Assembly: GCF_024296925.1 (NCBI RefSeq)
Contig: NZ_CP101125.1
Location: 312,501 to 376,500, forward strand
Origin: Pseudomonas nunensis
Lineage (GTDB): Bacteria; Pseudomonadota; Gammaproteobacteria; Pseudomonadales; Pseudomonadaceae
Direction: 5' to 3'
DNA: 64,000 nucleotides
Positions 1-10,386 of the stretch are shown here, piece after piece. The translations under genes and the position numbers were made by a program. The notes below the pieces were generated by a model. That model was not told the DNA's origin and did not search any database. It was given only the letters and a program-made list of their open reading frames with translations. Positions within the stretch are counted from its first letter, which is position 1. Every line of letters starts with the position of its first letter.

Positions 1-444
1 CTCGAAGCCTACGACCGGCATCCGCAAGCCTTCACCTCCAGCGTGCGCGAACGTGCCGCGATGCCGCTGGGCTGGTGGGAATCACGATTGACCAGCAAGC
101 TCGATGTAGTGTTCGGCGGATTCGTGGAGGGCAAGTTGTCGGGCATCGTCGGCCTGGCCTTCGAACCCCGGGAAAAGGCTCGGCATAAGGCGACGCTGTT
201 TGGCATGTACGTGTCTGGTCAGGTTCGTCAGTGCGGACTCGGTTTTGAATTGGTCCAGGCAGCGCTGACGGAAGCGCAAAACCATCCGGGGCTGAAACTG
301 ATTCAGCTGACAGTTACGGCTGGCAATGACGCAGCGTTCAAGCTGTATCAGCGCTGCGGTTTCATCCAGTTCGGCCTGGAGCCTTTGGCCGTGCGGGTCG
401 GCGAAGACTACTTCGACAAAATCCACATGTGGCGCGAGATCTAA
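1..444 (+). CDS. GNAT family N-acetyltransferase (5' end cut by window)
   Basis: The frame is open from base 1 and ends at 444, so the start lies outside the window; 147 residues are visible. The stretch around residues 68-90 (LFGMYVSG then VRQCGLGFELV) matches the GNAT beta4 strand and the acetyl-CoA pyrophosphate loop (R/Q-x-x-G-x-G/A). The tail LIQLTVTAGNDAAFKLYQRCGF is the usual GNAT motif B (N-x-x-A-x-x-L-Y-x-x-x-G-F). It should move an acetyl group from acetyl-CoA to an amine or amino acid; the substrate cannot be read from the sequence. A REP-type repeat follows 16 bases after the stop. Confidence 0.85.
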   Translation, partial: LEAYDRHPQAFTSSVRERAAMPLGWWESRLTSKLDVVFGGFVEGKLSGIVGLAFEPREKARHKATLFGMYVSGQVRQCGLGFELVQAALTEAQNHPGLKLIQLTVTAGNDAAFKLYQRCGFIQFGLEPLAVRVGEDYFDKIHMWREI

Positions 445-460
445 GGGGCGCTGAGATCCC

Positions 461-551
461 CTGTGGGAGCGGGCTTGCTCGCGAAGGCGGTGTGTCAGCT
501 ACACAAATGTCGACTGACACTCCCTCTTCGCGAGCAAGCCCGCTCCCACAG
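461..551. repeat. REP-type inverted repeat, family A (GTGGGAGCGGGC)
   Basis: The arms CTGTGGGAGCGGGCTTGCTC and its complement face each other across a short variable centre. The same element recurs at 8023, 8897, 17282, 24700 and 54690. It resembles the paired REP units (REPINs) spread by RAYT transposases in Pseudomonas. It lies between the convergent acetyltransferase and metR genes. Confidence 0.9.
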
Positions 552-566
552 TTGATTGCATTCCAA

Positions 567-1496
567 TCAACGGACCGCGCTAACCCCGTCTAGGGTGGAG
601 AACGACGTGTCTTTCGCCGTCAGCAAGAAATCGCGCATGTACGGCGCATCCAGCATGTCCGCACGAATCCCCGCATACAACGTCGCAAACAATCCTTTCT
701 CGCCCAGCCGCTTGGCCTTCACATAACCCCGTGAGCTGTATTCATGCAGCGCCCAATGCGGCATGCCGCACACACCGCGTCCGCTGGCCACGAGTTGCAT
801 CATCATCACCGTCAGTTCCGAAGTGCGGACCTGAGCCGGTTCGACGTCGGCGGGTTCCAGAAAACGCGTGAAGATGTCCAGCCGATCACGCTCCACCGGG
901 TAGGTGATCAAGGTTTCCGTGAGCAGATCTTCCGGCACGATGTAGGCCTTGCTTGCCAACCGGTGCTGATTGGCCACCGCGAGCATCGCTTCGTAGGTGA
1001 ACAACGGCACGTAGGTGATCCCGGCCAGTTCCAGCGGATCGGAAGTCACCACCAGATCCAGATCGCCCCGGGCCAGGGCAGGCAGCGGGGCGAACGAGAA
1101 GCCCGAGGCCAGGTCGAGCTCGACTTCCGGCCAGGCATCGCGGAACTGGTCGATGGTCGGCATCAGCCACTGAAAGCAGCTGTGACACTCGATCGCCATG
1201 TGCAAACGCCCGGCAGTGCCGCCGGCCAGCCGCGCGATATCGCGTTCGGCGCCACGCAGCAGCGGCAGGGTGGCGTCGGCCAGTTGCAGCAGACGCAAAC
1301 CGGCACTGGTGAAACGCACCGGTTTGGTCTTGCGCACAAACAACGGCATGCCCATGCGTTCTTCCAGTTCTTTGAACTGGTGGGACAGGGCCGACTGCGT
1401 CAGGTGCAGGCGGTCGGCCGCATCCACCAGGCTATCGGCTTCGCGCAAGGCATGCAGGGTCTTCAGGTGACGGATTTCAAGCACCGGGGGCTCCAT
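567..1496 (-). CDS. metR: MetR, LysR-type activator of methionine synthesis
   Basis: This 309-residue LysR-type regulator has an N-terminal winged helix-turn-helix at residues 5-65 (ending around LTQSALSHQFKELEERMG) and a periplasmic-binding-like effector domain. It is divergent from metE, the classic metR/metE arrangement; in MetR the co-inducer is homocysteine. The ATG at 1496 has no Shine-Dalgarno. A GTG four codons in (1484) sits six bases after GGAG and may be the real start, which would give the MetR-like N terminus (V/M)LEIRHLKTL. A dyad in the 107-base gap could be its binding site. Confidence 0.9.
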   Translation of the reverse strand: MEPPVLEIRHLKTLHALREADSLVDAADRLHLTQSALSHQFKELEERMGMPLFVRKTKPVRFTSAGLRLLQLADATLPLLRGAERDIARLAGGTAGRLHMAIECHSCFQWLMPTIDQFRDAWPEVELDLASGFSFAPLPALARGDLDLVVTSDPLELAGITYVPLFTYEAMLAVANQHRLASKAYIVPEDLLTETLITYPVERDRLDIFTRFLEPADVEPAQVRTSELTVMMMQLVASGRGVCGMPHWALHEYSSRGYVKAKRLGEKGLFATLYAGIRADMLDAPYMRDFLLTAKDTSFSTLDGVSAVR

Positions 1497-1526
1497 GAGG
1501 AAAACTTGTGATCAACACGAAAAGGT

Positions 1527-1539
1527 TGAGTTTGTCTCA
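1527..1539. promoter_or_regulatory. MetR-like operator in metR/metE gap
   Basis: TGAG-TTTGT-CTCA is a perfect 4-5-4 dyad with the T-N-A LysR-box shape. It is close to the enterobacterial MetR consensus TGAA-N5-TTCA. It lies 65 bases before metE and 31 bases from the metR start, so it could serve both genes. Confidence 0.55.
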
Positions 1540-1603
1540 TGTTGGGTTGGCTGTCGACAATAGGCCCACGTTTTTACAACATCTTTAAAGGGAGAAATTC
1601 ACC

Positions 1604-3916
1604 ATGGCTCTGGCCCACACACTTGGTTTCCCGCGCATCGGCGCTGACCGCGAATTGAAAAAAGCCCTCGAATCCTACTGGAAGGGCGATCTCGATCAGG
1701 ACGCTTTGAAAGCCGTTGGCCGCCAGTTGCGCGCCACCCATTGGCAATTGCAGAAAGACGCCGGCATCGATTTGCTGCCGGTGGGCGACTTTGCCTGGTA
1801 CGACCAGGTGCTCAGCCATTCCCTGGCTTTCGGCGTAGTGCCCGAGCGTTTCGACAGCACCCTCGATGCCAGCGGCCAGCCGACCCTCGACACCCTGTTC
1901 GCCATGGCTCGCGGCGCCACTACCGCTTGCTGCGGCGGCGAACACAGCCAGTTGCAATACGCCCAGGAATTGACCAAGTGGTTCGACACCAACTACCACT
2001 ACCTGGTCCCGGAATTCAGCGCTGACCAGCAGTTCAAACTGAGCTGGGAACAGCTGTTCGACGAAGTTGCCGAAGCCAAGGCCCTGGGCCACAACGTCAA
2101 ACCGGTGATCATCGGCCCGTTGACCTATCTGTGGCTGGGCAAAGCCAAAGGCAACGACTTTGACAAACTCGAATTGCTCGAACGCCTGCTGCCGGTCTAC
2201 AACGAAATCCTCGGTCGCCTCGCCGAGCAAGGCGTGGAATGGGTGCAGATCGACGAACCGATCCTGACCCTCGACCTGCCGCAAGCCTGGAAAAGTGCTT
2301 TCGAACGCGCTTACCACATCCTTCAATATTCGCCGCTGAAAAAACTTGTGGCGACCTACTTCAGCGGCCTGGAAGACAACCTCGGCCTGGCCGTCAGCCT
2401 GCCGGTGCAAGGTTTGCACATCGACGCCGTGCGCGCGCCGGATCAACTCGGCCAAGTGCTGGATCGCCTGCCAACCTACAAGATTCTCTCGGTCGGCCTG
2501 GTCAACGGGCGCAACGTCTGGCGCTGCGAACTGGAACAAGTGCTGGCGCAACTGCAACCGGCGCAAGAACGTTTTGGCGACAACCTGTGGGTCAGCAGTT
2601 CCTGCTCGTTGCTGCACAGCCCGGTGGATCTGGAGCGCGAAGACAAGCTCGACCCGGAACTGAAATCCTGGCTGGCGTTCGCCGTGCAGAAGTGCGGTGA
2701 AATCGCCGTGCTGCGTGATGCCCTCAACGACCCGCAAGCGTCCAAGGTGCAGGCCGCACTGGCCGAAAGCCGCGCGATCCAGGCCAGTCGTGCGCAGTCG
2801 CCACGTATCCATAAAGCCGAAGTTCAGGCCCGGATCAACGCTATCGGCGCGAAAGACAGCCAACGTCATTCGCCGTTCGCCAAACGCATCGAACAACAGC
2901 GCGCACGCCTGGAACTGCCGACGTTCCCGACCACCACCATCGGCTCGTTTCCGCAGACCGGCTCGATTCGTCTGGCGCGTCAGGCGTTCAAACAAGGCAA
3001 GCTGTCGGCCAACGATTACACCGACGCCATGCACAGCGAAATCCGCCACGCGGTGCAAGTCCAGGAGCGTTTGGGTCTGGACGTACTGGTGCACGGTGAA
3101 GCCGAGCGCAACGACATGGTCGAGTACTTCGCCGAGCAACTGGACGGCTACCTGTTCACCCGTTTCGGCTGGGTGCAGAGCTACGGTTCGCGCTGCGTGA
3201 AACCGGCGATCATCTACGGCGACCTGAGCCGCCCGAACGCGATGACCGTCGACTGGATCACCTACGCGCAAAGCCTGACCGCCAAGGTCATGAAAGGCAT
3301 GCTCACCGGTCCCGTGACCATGCTGATGTGGTCGTTCCCGCGCGAAGACGTGTCGCGCAAAATCCAGGCGCAGCAATTGGCATTGGCCCTGCGCGACGAA
3401 GTGGTCGACCTGGAAAACGCCGGCATCAAAATCGTGCAGATCGACGAAGCCGCGTTCCGCGAAGGTTTGCCGCTACGCCGCGCGCAATGGCAGGAATACC
3501 TCGACTGGGCGGTGGAAGCCTTCCGTCTCACAGCCTCCGGTGTGCGCGACGAAACCCAGATCCACACCCACATGTGCTACAGCGAATTCAACGACGTGAT
3601 CAAATCCATCGCGGCCATGGACGCAGATGTGATCACCATCGAAACCTCGCGTTCGGACATGGAGTTGCTGGAAGCTTTCGAAGCCTTCGACTACCCGAAC
3701 GACATCGGCCCGGGCGTGTATGACATCCACTCGCCACGGGTGCCGGACACCGCCGAAATGGTCAAGTTGATGAGCAAGGCTGTGAAACGCATTCCGGCTG
3801 AACGCTTGTGGGTCAACCCGGATTGCGGTTTGAAGACCCGCGCCTGGCCGGAAACCGAGGCGGCGCTGGTGAACATGGTGGCGGCGGCGCGGCAGTTGCG
3901 CAGTCAGCTCGCCTAA
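1604..3916 (+). CDS. metE: Cobalamin-independent methionine synthase MetE
   Basis: MetE transfers the methyl group of 5-methyltetrahydropteroyltri-glutamate to homocysteine in the cytoplasm. The 770-residue length is normal for the two-barrel enzyme. The N-terminal half starts [17 protein letters not shown]. The C-terminal half opens with the substrate-loop motif [10 protein letters not shown] near residue 445 and carries the zinc ligands in HTHMCYSEF and [17 protein letters not shown] ribosome site precedes the ATG. It is followed by a strong terminator and is divergent from metR, which probably activates it. Confidence 0.97.
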   Translation: MALAHTLGFPRIGADRELKKALESYWKGDLDQDALKAVGRQLRATHWQLQKDAGIDLLPVGDFAWYDQVLSHSLAFGVVPERFDSTLDASGQPTLDTLFAMARGATTACCGGEHSQLQYAQELTKWFDTNYHYLVPEFSADQQFKLSWEQLFDEVAEAKALGHNVKPVIIGPLTYLWLGKAKGNDFDKLELLERLLPVYNEILGRLAEQGVEWVQIDEPILTLDLPQAWKSAFERAYHILQYSPLKKLVATYFSGLEDNLGLAVSLPVQGLHIDAVRAPDQLGQVLDRLPTYKILSVGLVNGRNVWRCELEQVLAQLQPAQERFGDNLWVSSSCSLLHSPVDLEREDKLDPELKSWLAFAVQKCGEIAVLRDALNDPQASKVQAALAESRAIQASRAQSPRIHKAEVQARINAIGAKDSQRHSPFAKRIEQQRARLELPTFPTTTIGSFPQTGSIRLARQAFKQGKLSANDYTDAMHSEIRHAVQVQERLGLDVLVHGEAERNDMVEYFAEQLDGYLFTRFGWVQSYGSRCVKPAIIYGDLSRPNAMTVDWITYAQSLTAKVMKGMLTGPVTMLMWSFPREDVSRKIQAQQLALALRDEVVDLENAGIKIVQIDEAAFREGLPLRRAQWQEYLDWAVEAFRLTASGVRDETQIHTHMCYSEFNDVIKSIAAMDADVITIETSRSDMELLEAFEAFDYPNDIGPGVYDIHSPRVPDTAEMVKLMSKAVKRIPAERLWVNPDCGLKTRAWPETEAALVNMVAAARQLRSQLA

Positions 3917-3934
3917 GCACGGATGCGGCAATAA

Positions 3935-3969
3935 AAAGCCCGCTGAACCGGTGACGGTCAGCGGGCTTT
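3935..3969 (+). terminator. metE rho-independent terminator
   Basis: A 12-base stem, AAAGCCCGCTGA with TCAGCGGGCTTT, is followed by TGTTTTG. It starts 18 bases after the metE stop. Confidence 0.9.
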
Positions 3970-4036
3970 GTTTTGGTTGATGGCCTACACAAGCTCCTTA
4001 TGAAACTTTGTCCGGCAGGATTGACGCAGTACCGGG

Positions 4037-6724
4037 TCACCCCCAGATTTGCGCCATATTCGACGCTGATGACATCGGAGCGAGTGGCGCCCGATCCAGC
4101 GTCACCCATGCCATATCAAAAACATTCCCGCGACCACCCTCCATGCCGCTTTCGAGGTACAGCGTGCCCTCGGGTGTGGGTGGTACAAAATGCAGGCTGA
4201 GCACCTCGAGGACCTGATTGTTCAACCGCACAAAGTCCGACGCGGCGCCGGTGCTGGAGCGCAGGCGAAGGGATGGCTGAAGGTTGCCTGTTGCGGACTG
4301 GACCACGGCGACCTGGAGCCGATAGCTGGCGCCGGGTTGGAGGTTATTGAATGATCTGGACAGTATGTCCGCCGGGGCTGCACCGGATACGGTCTCGGTC
4401 TTGAGTACGCAATAGCGTCCGCCCGGCGCCTGGAAAAAGGAGAATACGTTCTTGAAATCCGGATCGTGCGGGACCCAGCCTTGATAGTCCGGGTAATCGA
4501 AAACCACTCGGTCCCCCGACAGACCTGGCTGGACCGTGAACACGTAGGGTGGCGAGTGCTGCGTGCTGTCGATCGACCGCACTGTGATGACATGGCGCGC
4601 CACCGCAAAGGCTCGCGCCGGCACGACCCACTCGCCATTGGCATCGACCGCGAAGCGTCCGAGATTGCGCACCCCTTCATAGACAACCACCGGTCGCCCC
4701 GCAGTCGCCCGGCCGCGAATAACCAGAGAGTTGCGGTAGTAAGTGACGCCAGTGTGGGGGATCACCTGATCCCTGGCGGTGACGGCGCTGATGATCGGTA
4801 TCTGCGACGGTGGATCTTGCGGGTCGAGTACAGCGCCGGGGGCGAGCAGCATGTGTGTGGCTTGACCGATGGCTGCTCTTGATGCCGGCACATGGCGATG
4901 CACTCCGGCGTGATCGGCTTCGAAAACCACGTGCGCCGAATACGGTGCCATCGGGTCCGGGCCGTTTTTGATCTGGTCCTGCACGGTGTAGAAAAGCGTC
5001 AGTCGCGGACCGTTTGCAGCCTGCCTGAACTGTTGTGCCGTCAATGTCCTCACGATGCATTGCGGTTCGTTCGCCACGCATCGTGGAAGCTCATCGGGCG
5101 ACACCGTGAAACGCACGGTCAGGTTGCCCATGGTCAGTTCGATGACGTCGTGAGGCCGACAATAGGGATAGCAAAAGCTCACCTCGACGCCCAGCGCGAC
5201 ACGCTCGGCATCCAGGCCATTATCGATAACGTCCTGTGGCAGTTTCAGTTGCAGTTCCGAGTGCCCGGGATTGCAATCGAGGTCCTTGTTGCCGGGGCGG
5301 ATGGCGTTGTACAAGACCCTCAATGGCGACGAGGAGGTTTCGGTGTCATGGCTGACCCGGCTGATCGTGGCTTGCAGCAGGTTGATCCTGTCGGGCATGA
5401 GCTCAAGCTTGGGAAGCTTCATCTCATGCCGACAATTCACCGTGCCGGACTGGATGATAAGCGTGTCGACGATGCGCCCGTTGAGCAGGAGATCGACCAC
5501 ATCCAAAGCCACGGCCCCTGTCACCGGATTGATAAGGACCCTGGCACCGTTGAGGTCACTGTTATCGTAAATCCGTAGCGAGACACCGCAGTCGGCGCCT
5601 TCCACCGCCTCAGTCGCTCCCAAAATGGTTGGTTGAGCGATCTGCAACACACCGTCTTCGGGAGCGGCTGTTGGCTGATGCGGCGCCTCACTGATCCCGC
5701 GTGTGTGCCCGACAATCAGAATGTCCGTGGCCGGTAATGTCTGCGTAGCGCCATGGACGTCGGTGCGGGTGAAAAACAGCCGGGCGCTGCCACCGGCCAG
5801 TTCCTGCAGGACTGCGTTGGGAATCTTGAAGTCCAGCCTCGATGAGATTTCCAGGGTTTGTTCCAGGGTCAACATCTTCGACTTGCCCGTGCGGTCCAGG
5901 CCTCGCCAGACCAGTTTCAGTGTGTCACCGGGGGCAAAATCCTGAGTGTCGAGGCTGACCTTGGCCGAGCGGCTGCCCAATCGGCTCAAGTACAACGTGT
6001 GCTGCTGATCGGTGCATTCCACGGTGGGAAGTACCGGTTCATTAGTGCCGCGCTGGATCATCAGTACACAGCCCGGTGAGTGATCCCGCGCGCAATTTCT
6101 CAGTTCGTCGCACACCGTGTAATACAGAACGACCGCGCCATCGCCATTGCCAGCGATCTTGTCCCTGGACAGCGTAAACGTCAGTGGCTGTCCGACCTCG
6201 TCGGCCTTTACTGTGTGCAGCAAGGCCCAGTTGCCGAACATCAGCGTGACCTTATCGTTCGGGCACATGCCCTCATAGGCGGGCACGATGACGGTTTCAT
6301 CCTGCTGAGCGTTGAGCGTGGTGGAGCTGATGTATGGCGCAGCCAGCGGTTTATCGATACCGCCGGGCAAACGGGTCTTGACCCGAACTTTCAGCGGGGC
6401 GGATCGCTCAAGGTTCACCCGGTACTTCAGGGTGAAAACCCCTTCCGGGATCAGCGTCGCGGGGATGTACGGGGTGATGGGCTGGCCGGCGTGATCCTTC
6501 TTCACCGGCAGGACCAGCACCAGCCGCGTGTCGAGGTACACCAACACACTGTCGCCGGGTTTGATTCCGTTGGAGTCAATGGCGATTGGCAAGCCTCGCT
6601 CCATGAGCATGACCTGATTGACGCCCATCTCCGCGCTCTCGACGGAGCTCATCGCGCCAGGTATTTCGAGCGCTGGGCGGGTGGCCAGTTCTTTTAGGGC
6701 TTCAGGGCAATTGGCTGTGATCAT
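4037..6724 (-). CDS. Large protein with tandem Ig-like modules, function unknown
   Basis: I do not recognise a named family. The 895-residue product starts [10 protein letters not shown] at 6724, where an AGAGG ribosome site is well placed; the frame extends upstream but without one. At least four copies of a roughly 100-residue beta-rich module are visible, each opening with PGD/PND/PHD plus a strand ([36 protein letters not shown]) and ending near a LFYTV/LYYTV strand. A further Ig-like unit ([18 protein letters not shown], with DANGEWVV) and a C-terminal jelly-roll-like segment follow. No signal peptide, membrane helix or LPxTG is visible. The architecture suggests a binding or adhesive surface protein, but export is unexplained. 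Confidence 0.7.
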
Positions 6725-6973
6725 GAGCGCAACCTCTGAGTGTGCCTGGAGGGCCGAATTGAATACACAACAGGGGAGGCTGCCTACTGTCAGAAATAAC
6801 AGGTTGACTAGATCTTTCGATGAGCGGCTGCAAGGACTTGCCTGGAGGATGCCGCGAGCCCCGACACGACCACTCGGCAATCTTCATCAAACTGTCACGC
6901 AACTGTGGCAGCGCGCTTGAACAAACTTCATCAGACTCGCGCTCTACTGGGGTTCTGCGTTTCGGTGTTTTTC

Positions 6974-8008
6974 ATGTGTGTACGATTTTTTTCAAGGGCG
7001 GTACTGTTGGCTGCGCTTTTATTCAGCCTGCCGTCCCTTGCGGCTTCGCGTTGTGACGTCAATGTCCCGACTGAACATGTCGATCTGGACCAGGTAAGCC
7101 TGGCGTACCAGAGCATTGGTCGTGCGTCCGATCCGGCATTGCTGCTGGTGATGGGCCTGGGCGGGCAACTGATCCACTGGCCGGACGAAGTGGTGGTTGC
7201 CTTGTGTCAGCAGGGCTTTCGGGTGATTCGTTACGACAACCGCGATGTCGGGCTGTCGACCTGGCGCCAGACGCCGGCCAACGCCAACCTGACCTTCGAA
7301 GTGTTGCGCTACAAACTCGGCTTGCCGGTGGCGGCGCCGTACACCTTGACCGATATGTCCGAGGACGCGTTGGGGCTGATGGACGCGTTGCACATCGAGC
7401 AATTCCACGTGCTGGGCGCGAGCATGGGCGGGATGATCGCCCAGCACATGGCAGCGATGGCGCCGCAGCGGATCGAGAGCCTGACGTTGATCATGACCAG
7501 TTCCGGGGCCGAAGGCTTGCCGGCGCCAAGTGCGGCGCTGGTGCAATTGTTATCGCGTCGCGGCGCACCGAATCGCGAAGTGGCGTTGGAGCAACAGGCG
7601 GATTTGCTCGCAGCCCTGAGCAGCCCGAGCGTGAGCGATGACCGGCAAGTGTTGCTGCAACAGGCGGCGGCTTCGTATGACCGGGCGTTCAATCCCGAAG
7701 GCGTGAAGCGCCAGATCATGGCGATCCTCGCGGAGCCGAGCCGGGTAGCGTTGCTCAACCAATTGCGCGTGCCAACGCTGGTGGTGCACGGCACGGCGGA
7801 CCCATTGTTGCCGGTGATGCACGGCGTGCACCTGGCGGCGCACATTCGCGGCAGTCAGTTGAAACTGATCCCGGGCATGGCCCATCGTTTCCAGGAAGCG
7901 TTCAAGGCGCCATTGCTCGCGGCGGTGTTGCCGTACTTGCAGTCCCACCGCGAAGACACCTCGCATTGGGCGCAGATCGAACCGGTGGCAACCCCCAACC
8001 TCCTGTAA
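6974..8008 (+). CDS. Exported alpha/beta hydrolase
   Basis: An N-terminal signal peptide ([19 protein letters not shown]) is followed by an alpha/beta-hydrolase fold. The oxyanion region is [14 protein letters not shown], the nucleophile elbow is GASMG, the acid is in [11 protein letters not shown] and the histidine in GMAHRF. The family includes esterases, lipases and aclacinomycin methylesterase-like enzymes; the substrate is unknown. The start is uncertain. ATG 6974 gives 344 residues and a clean signal peptide, while an in-frame GTG at 6905 would add 23 residues; neither has a good ribosome site. It is divergent from the Ig-like gene, and a REP element follows. Confidence 0.85.
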   Translation: MCVRFFSRAVLLAALLFSLPSLAASRCDVNVPTEHVDLDQVSLAYQSIGRASDPALLLVMGLGGQLIHWPDEVVVALCQQGFRVIRYDNRDVGLSTWRQTPANANLTFEVLRYKLGLPVAAPYTLTDMSEDALGLMDALHIEQFHVLGASMGGMIAQHMAAMAPQRIESLTLIMTSSGAEGLPAPSAALVQLLSRRGAPNREVALEQQADLLAALSSPSVSDDRQVLLQQAAASYDRAFNPEGVKRQIMAILAEPSRVALLNQLRVPTLVVHGTADPLLPVMHGVHLAAHIRGSQLKLIPGMAHRFQEAFKAPLLAAVLPYLQSHREDTSHWAQIEPVATPNLL

Positions 8009-8022
8009 CCCCGCAAATCCAA

Positions 8023-8113
8023 CTGTGGGAGCGGGCTTGCTCGCGAAGGCGGTATGACAGCTACATTGATGTCGACTGGCACGCCGCCTTCGCGAGCAAG
8101 CCCGCTCCCACAG
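8023..8113. repeat. REP-type inverted repeat, family A
   Basis: It has the same arms as the element at 461-551 (CTGTGGGAGCGGGCTTGCTC and its complement). It begins 14 bases after the hydrolase stop and may protect or terminate that transcript. Confidence 0.9.
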
Positions 8114-8209
8114 GGGATTTGCGTTGGACACAGGGATCTGCTGCAACCCCAGCCCCGTCGGGTGTATTGTTCGAGCTTTCCGGCGCGACATTAGCCTGCG
8201 AGGTATGCG

Positions 8210-8875
8210 ATGAGTAACTCCCTGAAAATCGATTTTGTCAGCGACGTGTCCTGCCCCTGGTGCGTCGTTGGCCTGTATGGCCTGACCAAGGCGCTGGATT
8301 TGTTGGGCGACGAGGTCCAGGCGGAGATCCGTTTCCAGCCGTTCGAGCTGAACCCGAACATGGGCCCGGACGGCCAGAACATCACCGAACACATCACTGA
8401 AAAATACGGCTCCACCCCGGAGCAATCGCAGAAAAACCGCGAGATGATCCGCGCCCGTGGGGCCGAGGTCGGGTTTGCGTTTCGCACCGACGGCAGCAGC
8501 CGCATCTACAACACCTTCGACGCCCACCGCTTGCTCTACTGGGCCGGGCTGGAAGGGTTGCAGTTCAACCTGAAAGAAGCGCTGTTCAAGGCGTATTTCA
8601 CTGATGGCGGCAACCCGTCCGATCCTCAGCAACTGGCACAGATTGCCGAAAGTGTTGGACTGGATCGGCAGCGGGCCGAGGCGATTCTGGCGTCGGATGA
8701 ATACGCCAAAGAAGTTCATGAAGAAGAACAGTTGTGGCTGTCGCGGGGAGTGAGTTCGGTGCCGACGGTGGTGTTCAACGGGCAGTACGCCGTGACGGGC
8801 GGGCAGCCGGTGGAAACCTTTGTCGGGGCGATCCGGCAGATCATGAGCGAGGCGAAGGGTGGGACCGTCAGCTGA
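8210..8875 (+). CDS. DsbA-family thiol oxidoreductase (FrnE-like)
   Basis: The 221-residue protein has a thioredoxin fold with an inserted helical domain. The active-site motif is CPWC at residues 15-18 and the cis-proline loop is [10 protein letters not shown]. There is no signal peptide, which fits the cytoplasmic FrnE/2-hydroxychromene-2-carboxylate isomerase branch rather than periplasmic DsbA. FrnE proteins act as disulfide isomerases in oxidative stress, but the physiological partner here is unknown. It stands alone between two REP elements. Confidence 0.88.
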   Translation: MSNSLKIDFVSDVSCPWCVVGLYGLTKALDLLGDEVQAEIRFQPFELNPNMGPDGQNITEHITEKYGSTPEQSQKNREMIRARGAEVGFAFRTDGSSRIYNTFDAHRLLYWAGLEGLQFNLKEALFKAYFTDGGNPSDPQQLAQIAESVGLDRQRAEAILASDEYAKEVHEEEQLWLSRGVSSVPTVVFNGQYAVTGGQPVETFVGAIRQIMSEAKGGTVS

Positions 8876-8896
8876 TCCTTCGGCGAACACCGTTAA

Positions 8897-8986
8897 TGTG
8901 GGAGCGGGCTTGCTCGCGAAGGCGGAGTGTCAGTCACACATCAATGTAGCTGACACACCGCTTTCGCGAGCAAGCCCGCTCCCACA
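8897..8986. repeat. REP-type inverted repeat, family A
   Basis: TGTGGGAGCGGGCTTGCTC arms face each other. It lies between the convergent FrnE-like gene and the sigma-54 activator gene and ends 11 bases from the latter's stop. Confidence 0.9.
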
Positions 8987-8997
8987 AGGTTTTGTGG

Positions 8998-10386
8998 TCA
9001 GCGGACGATCTTGTCCACATGAATCCCCAATTTCTTCAGCCGATACCAGAAGCTGCGCTCGGATATCCCGATCAACTGCGCCGCCGCTGCCTGCACGCCA
9101 TTGCTCTGTTGCAGCGCTGCAAGAATGTAGGCCTTTTCAACTTCAGCCAGCGCCGCTTCCAGGTCCGCCGGCACGCCGTTGTTTTCAATCAGCACGCCAC
9201 CGTCGGCAGGCCGCGAGGCGAACAGATACGCCGGCAAGTCATCCTCTTCAATTACCGACCCACTGGCCACAATCGTCGCGCGTTCCACGCAGTTCTGCAG
9301 TTCGCGAATATTCCCCGGCCACGAATAATTCGCCATCGCCTGCAACGCCTCCGCGCTAAAACCGCTGAACCGTTTACCGGCCGCAGCACCCAGCGTATTG
9401 GCGAAATGCCGGGCCAACGGCGTGATGTCTTCGACCCGTTCGCGCAGGGCCGGTAGCGGGATCGGGAACACGTTGAGGCGGTAATACAAATCTTCGCGAA
9501 ACTCTTTTTTGGCCACCGCATCCAGCAAATTTTTGTTGGTGGCCGCGATCACCCGCACATCGACCTTGCGCTCACGCGGATCACCCACCGGCTCGATCAC
9601 CCGCTCCTGCAACGCGCGCAAGATTTTCGCCTGCAAGGCCAAGGGCATTTCACCGATCTCATCGAGAAACAGCGTGCCCTTGTCAGCCTGCTGAAAGCGC
9701 CCAATCCGATCCGCTACCGCGCCGGTAAACGCGCCTTTGCGATGGCCGAACATTTCGCTTTCCAGCAAGCCTTCGGGGATCGCCGCGCAGTTGACCGCCA
9801 CGAACGGCTTGTCGGCGCGGTTGCCGTGTTTGTGGATGGCGCGGGCGACCATTTCCTTGCCGGTGCCGCTTTCGCCGGTCAGCAGGATCGTCGCGTTACT
9901 TTCGCGCACCGAATCGATCGCTTGCAGCACCCGGCGGAAACTCGGGCTATCGCCCACCAAGCTATCGATCTGCTGGTGTTCGTCGAGTTCGGCGCGCATG
10001 CGCTGGTTGTCTTTGAGGATGTCGCGAAATTGCAGGGCCTTGCTGACGGTGATGTCCAGTTCGTCGATGTCGAACGGCTTGGCAATGTAGTCGAACGCGC
10101 CGTTGCGCATCGATTGCACGGCGTTTTTCACCGTGCTGTAGGCGGTCATGACGATCACCGGCAACTGCGGAAAACGGCTTTTGATTTCCGCCAGTAACTG
10201 CGGGCCGTCCATGCCGGGCATGCGCCAGTCGCTGATCACCAGGTCGATGTCCTCGCACTCCAGCACCTTGAGCGCGTGCAGGCCGTTGCCGGCGGTGAAC
10301 ACGGTGATGCCGTTCTGACTCAGGGCCGATGCCAGCAGGTCGCAGAGCTTGGGCTCGTCGTCGACCACCAGTACGTTATGTGTCAT
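8998..10386 (-). CDS. NtrC-type sigma-54 response regulator
   Basis: The 462-residue protein has the full NtrC layout: a receiver domain (phospho-site D53, K103), an AAA+ domain with Walker A GESGTGKE at 171-178 and an intact GAFTGA loop at 218-223, and a Fis-type helix-turn-helix at the C terminus (AAQLIGISERSFWYRLKKLG). ATG 10386 is chosen because it begins the receiver domain and overlaps the kinase stop by 11 bases, so translation is probably coupled. It is the last gene of the block starting at 15228 and is the obvious activator for the sigma-54 promoter at 15276-15290. Confidence 0.92.
   Translation of the reverse strand: MTHNVLVVDDEPKLCDLLASALSQNGITVFTAGNGLHALKVLECEDIDLVISDWRMPGMDGPQLLAEIKSRFPQLPVIVMTAYSTVKNAVQSMRNGAFDYIAKPFDIDELDITVSKALQFRDILKDNQRMRAELDEHQQIDSLVGDSPSFRRVLQAIDSVRESNATILLTGESGTGKEMVARAIHKHGNRADKPFVAVNCAAIPEGLLESEMFGHRKGAFTGAVADRIGRFQQADKGTLFLDEIGEMPLALQAKILRALQERVIEPVGDPRERKVDVRVIAATNKNLLDAVAKKEFREDLYYRLNVFPIPLPALRERVEDITPLARHFANTLGAAAGKRFSGFSAEALQAMANYSWPGNIRELQNCVERATIVASGSVIEEDDLPAYLFASRPADGGVLIENNGVPADLEAALAEVEKAYILAALQQSNGVQAAAAQLIGISERSFWYRLKKLGIHVDKIVR

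Noticed and set aside
1574..3376. A 600-codon open frame antisense to metE
   Set aside because: It mirrors metE codon structure in GC-rich DNA, has no ribosome site and a low-complexity His/Arg/Gln-rich composition; metE is certain.
461..8986. Repeated palindromic units considered as a CRISPR array
   Set aside because: Copies are kilobases apart, have no regular spacers and no cas genes; they are REP-type elements.
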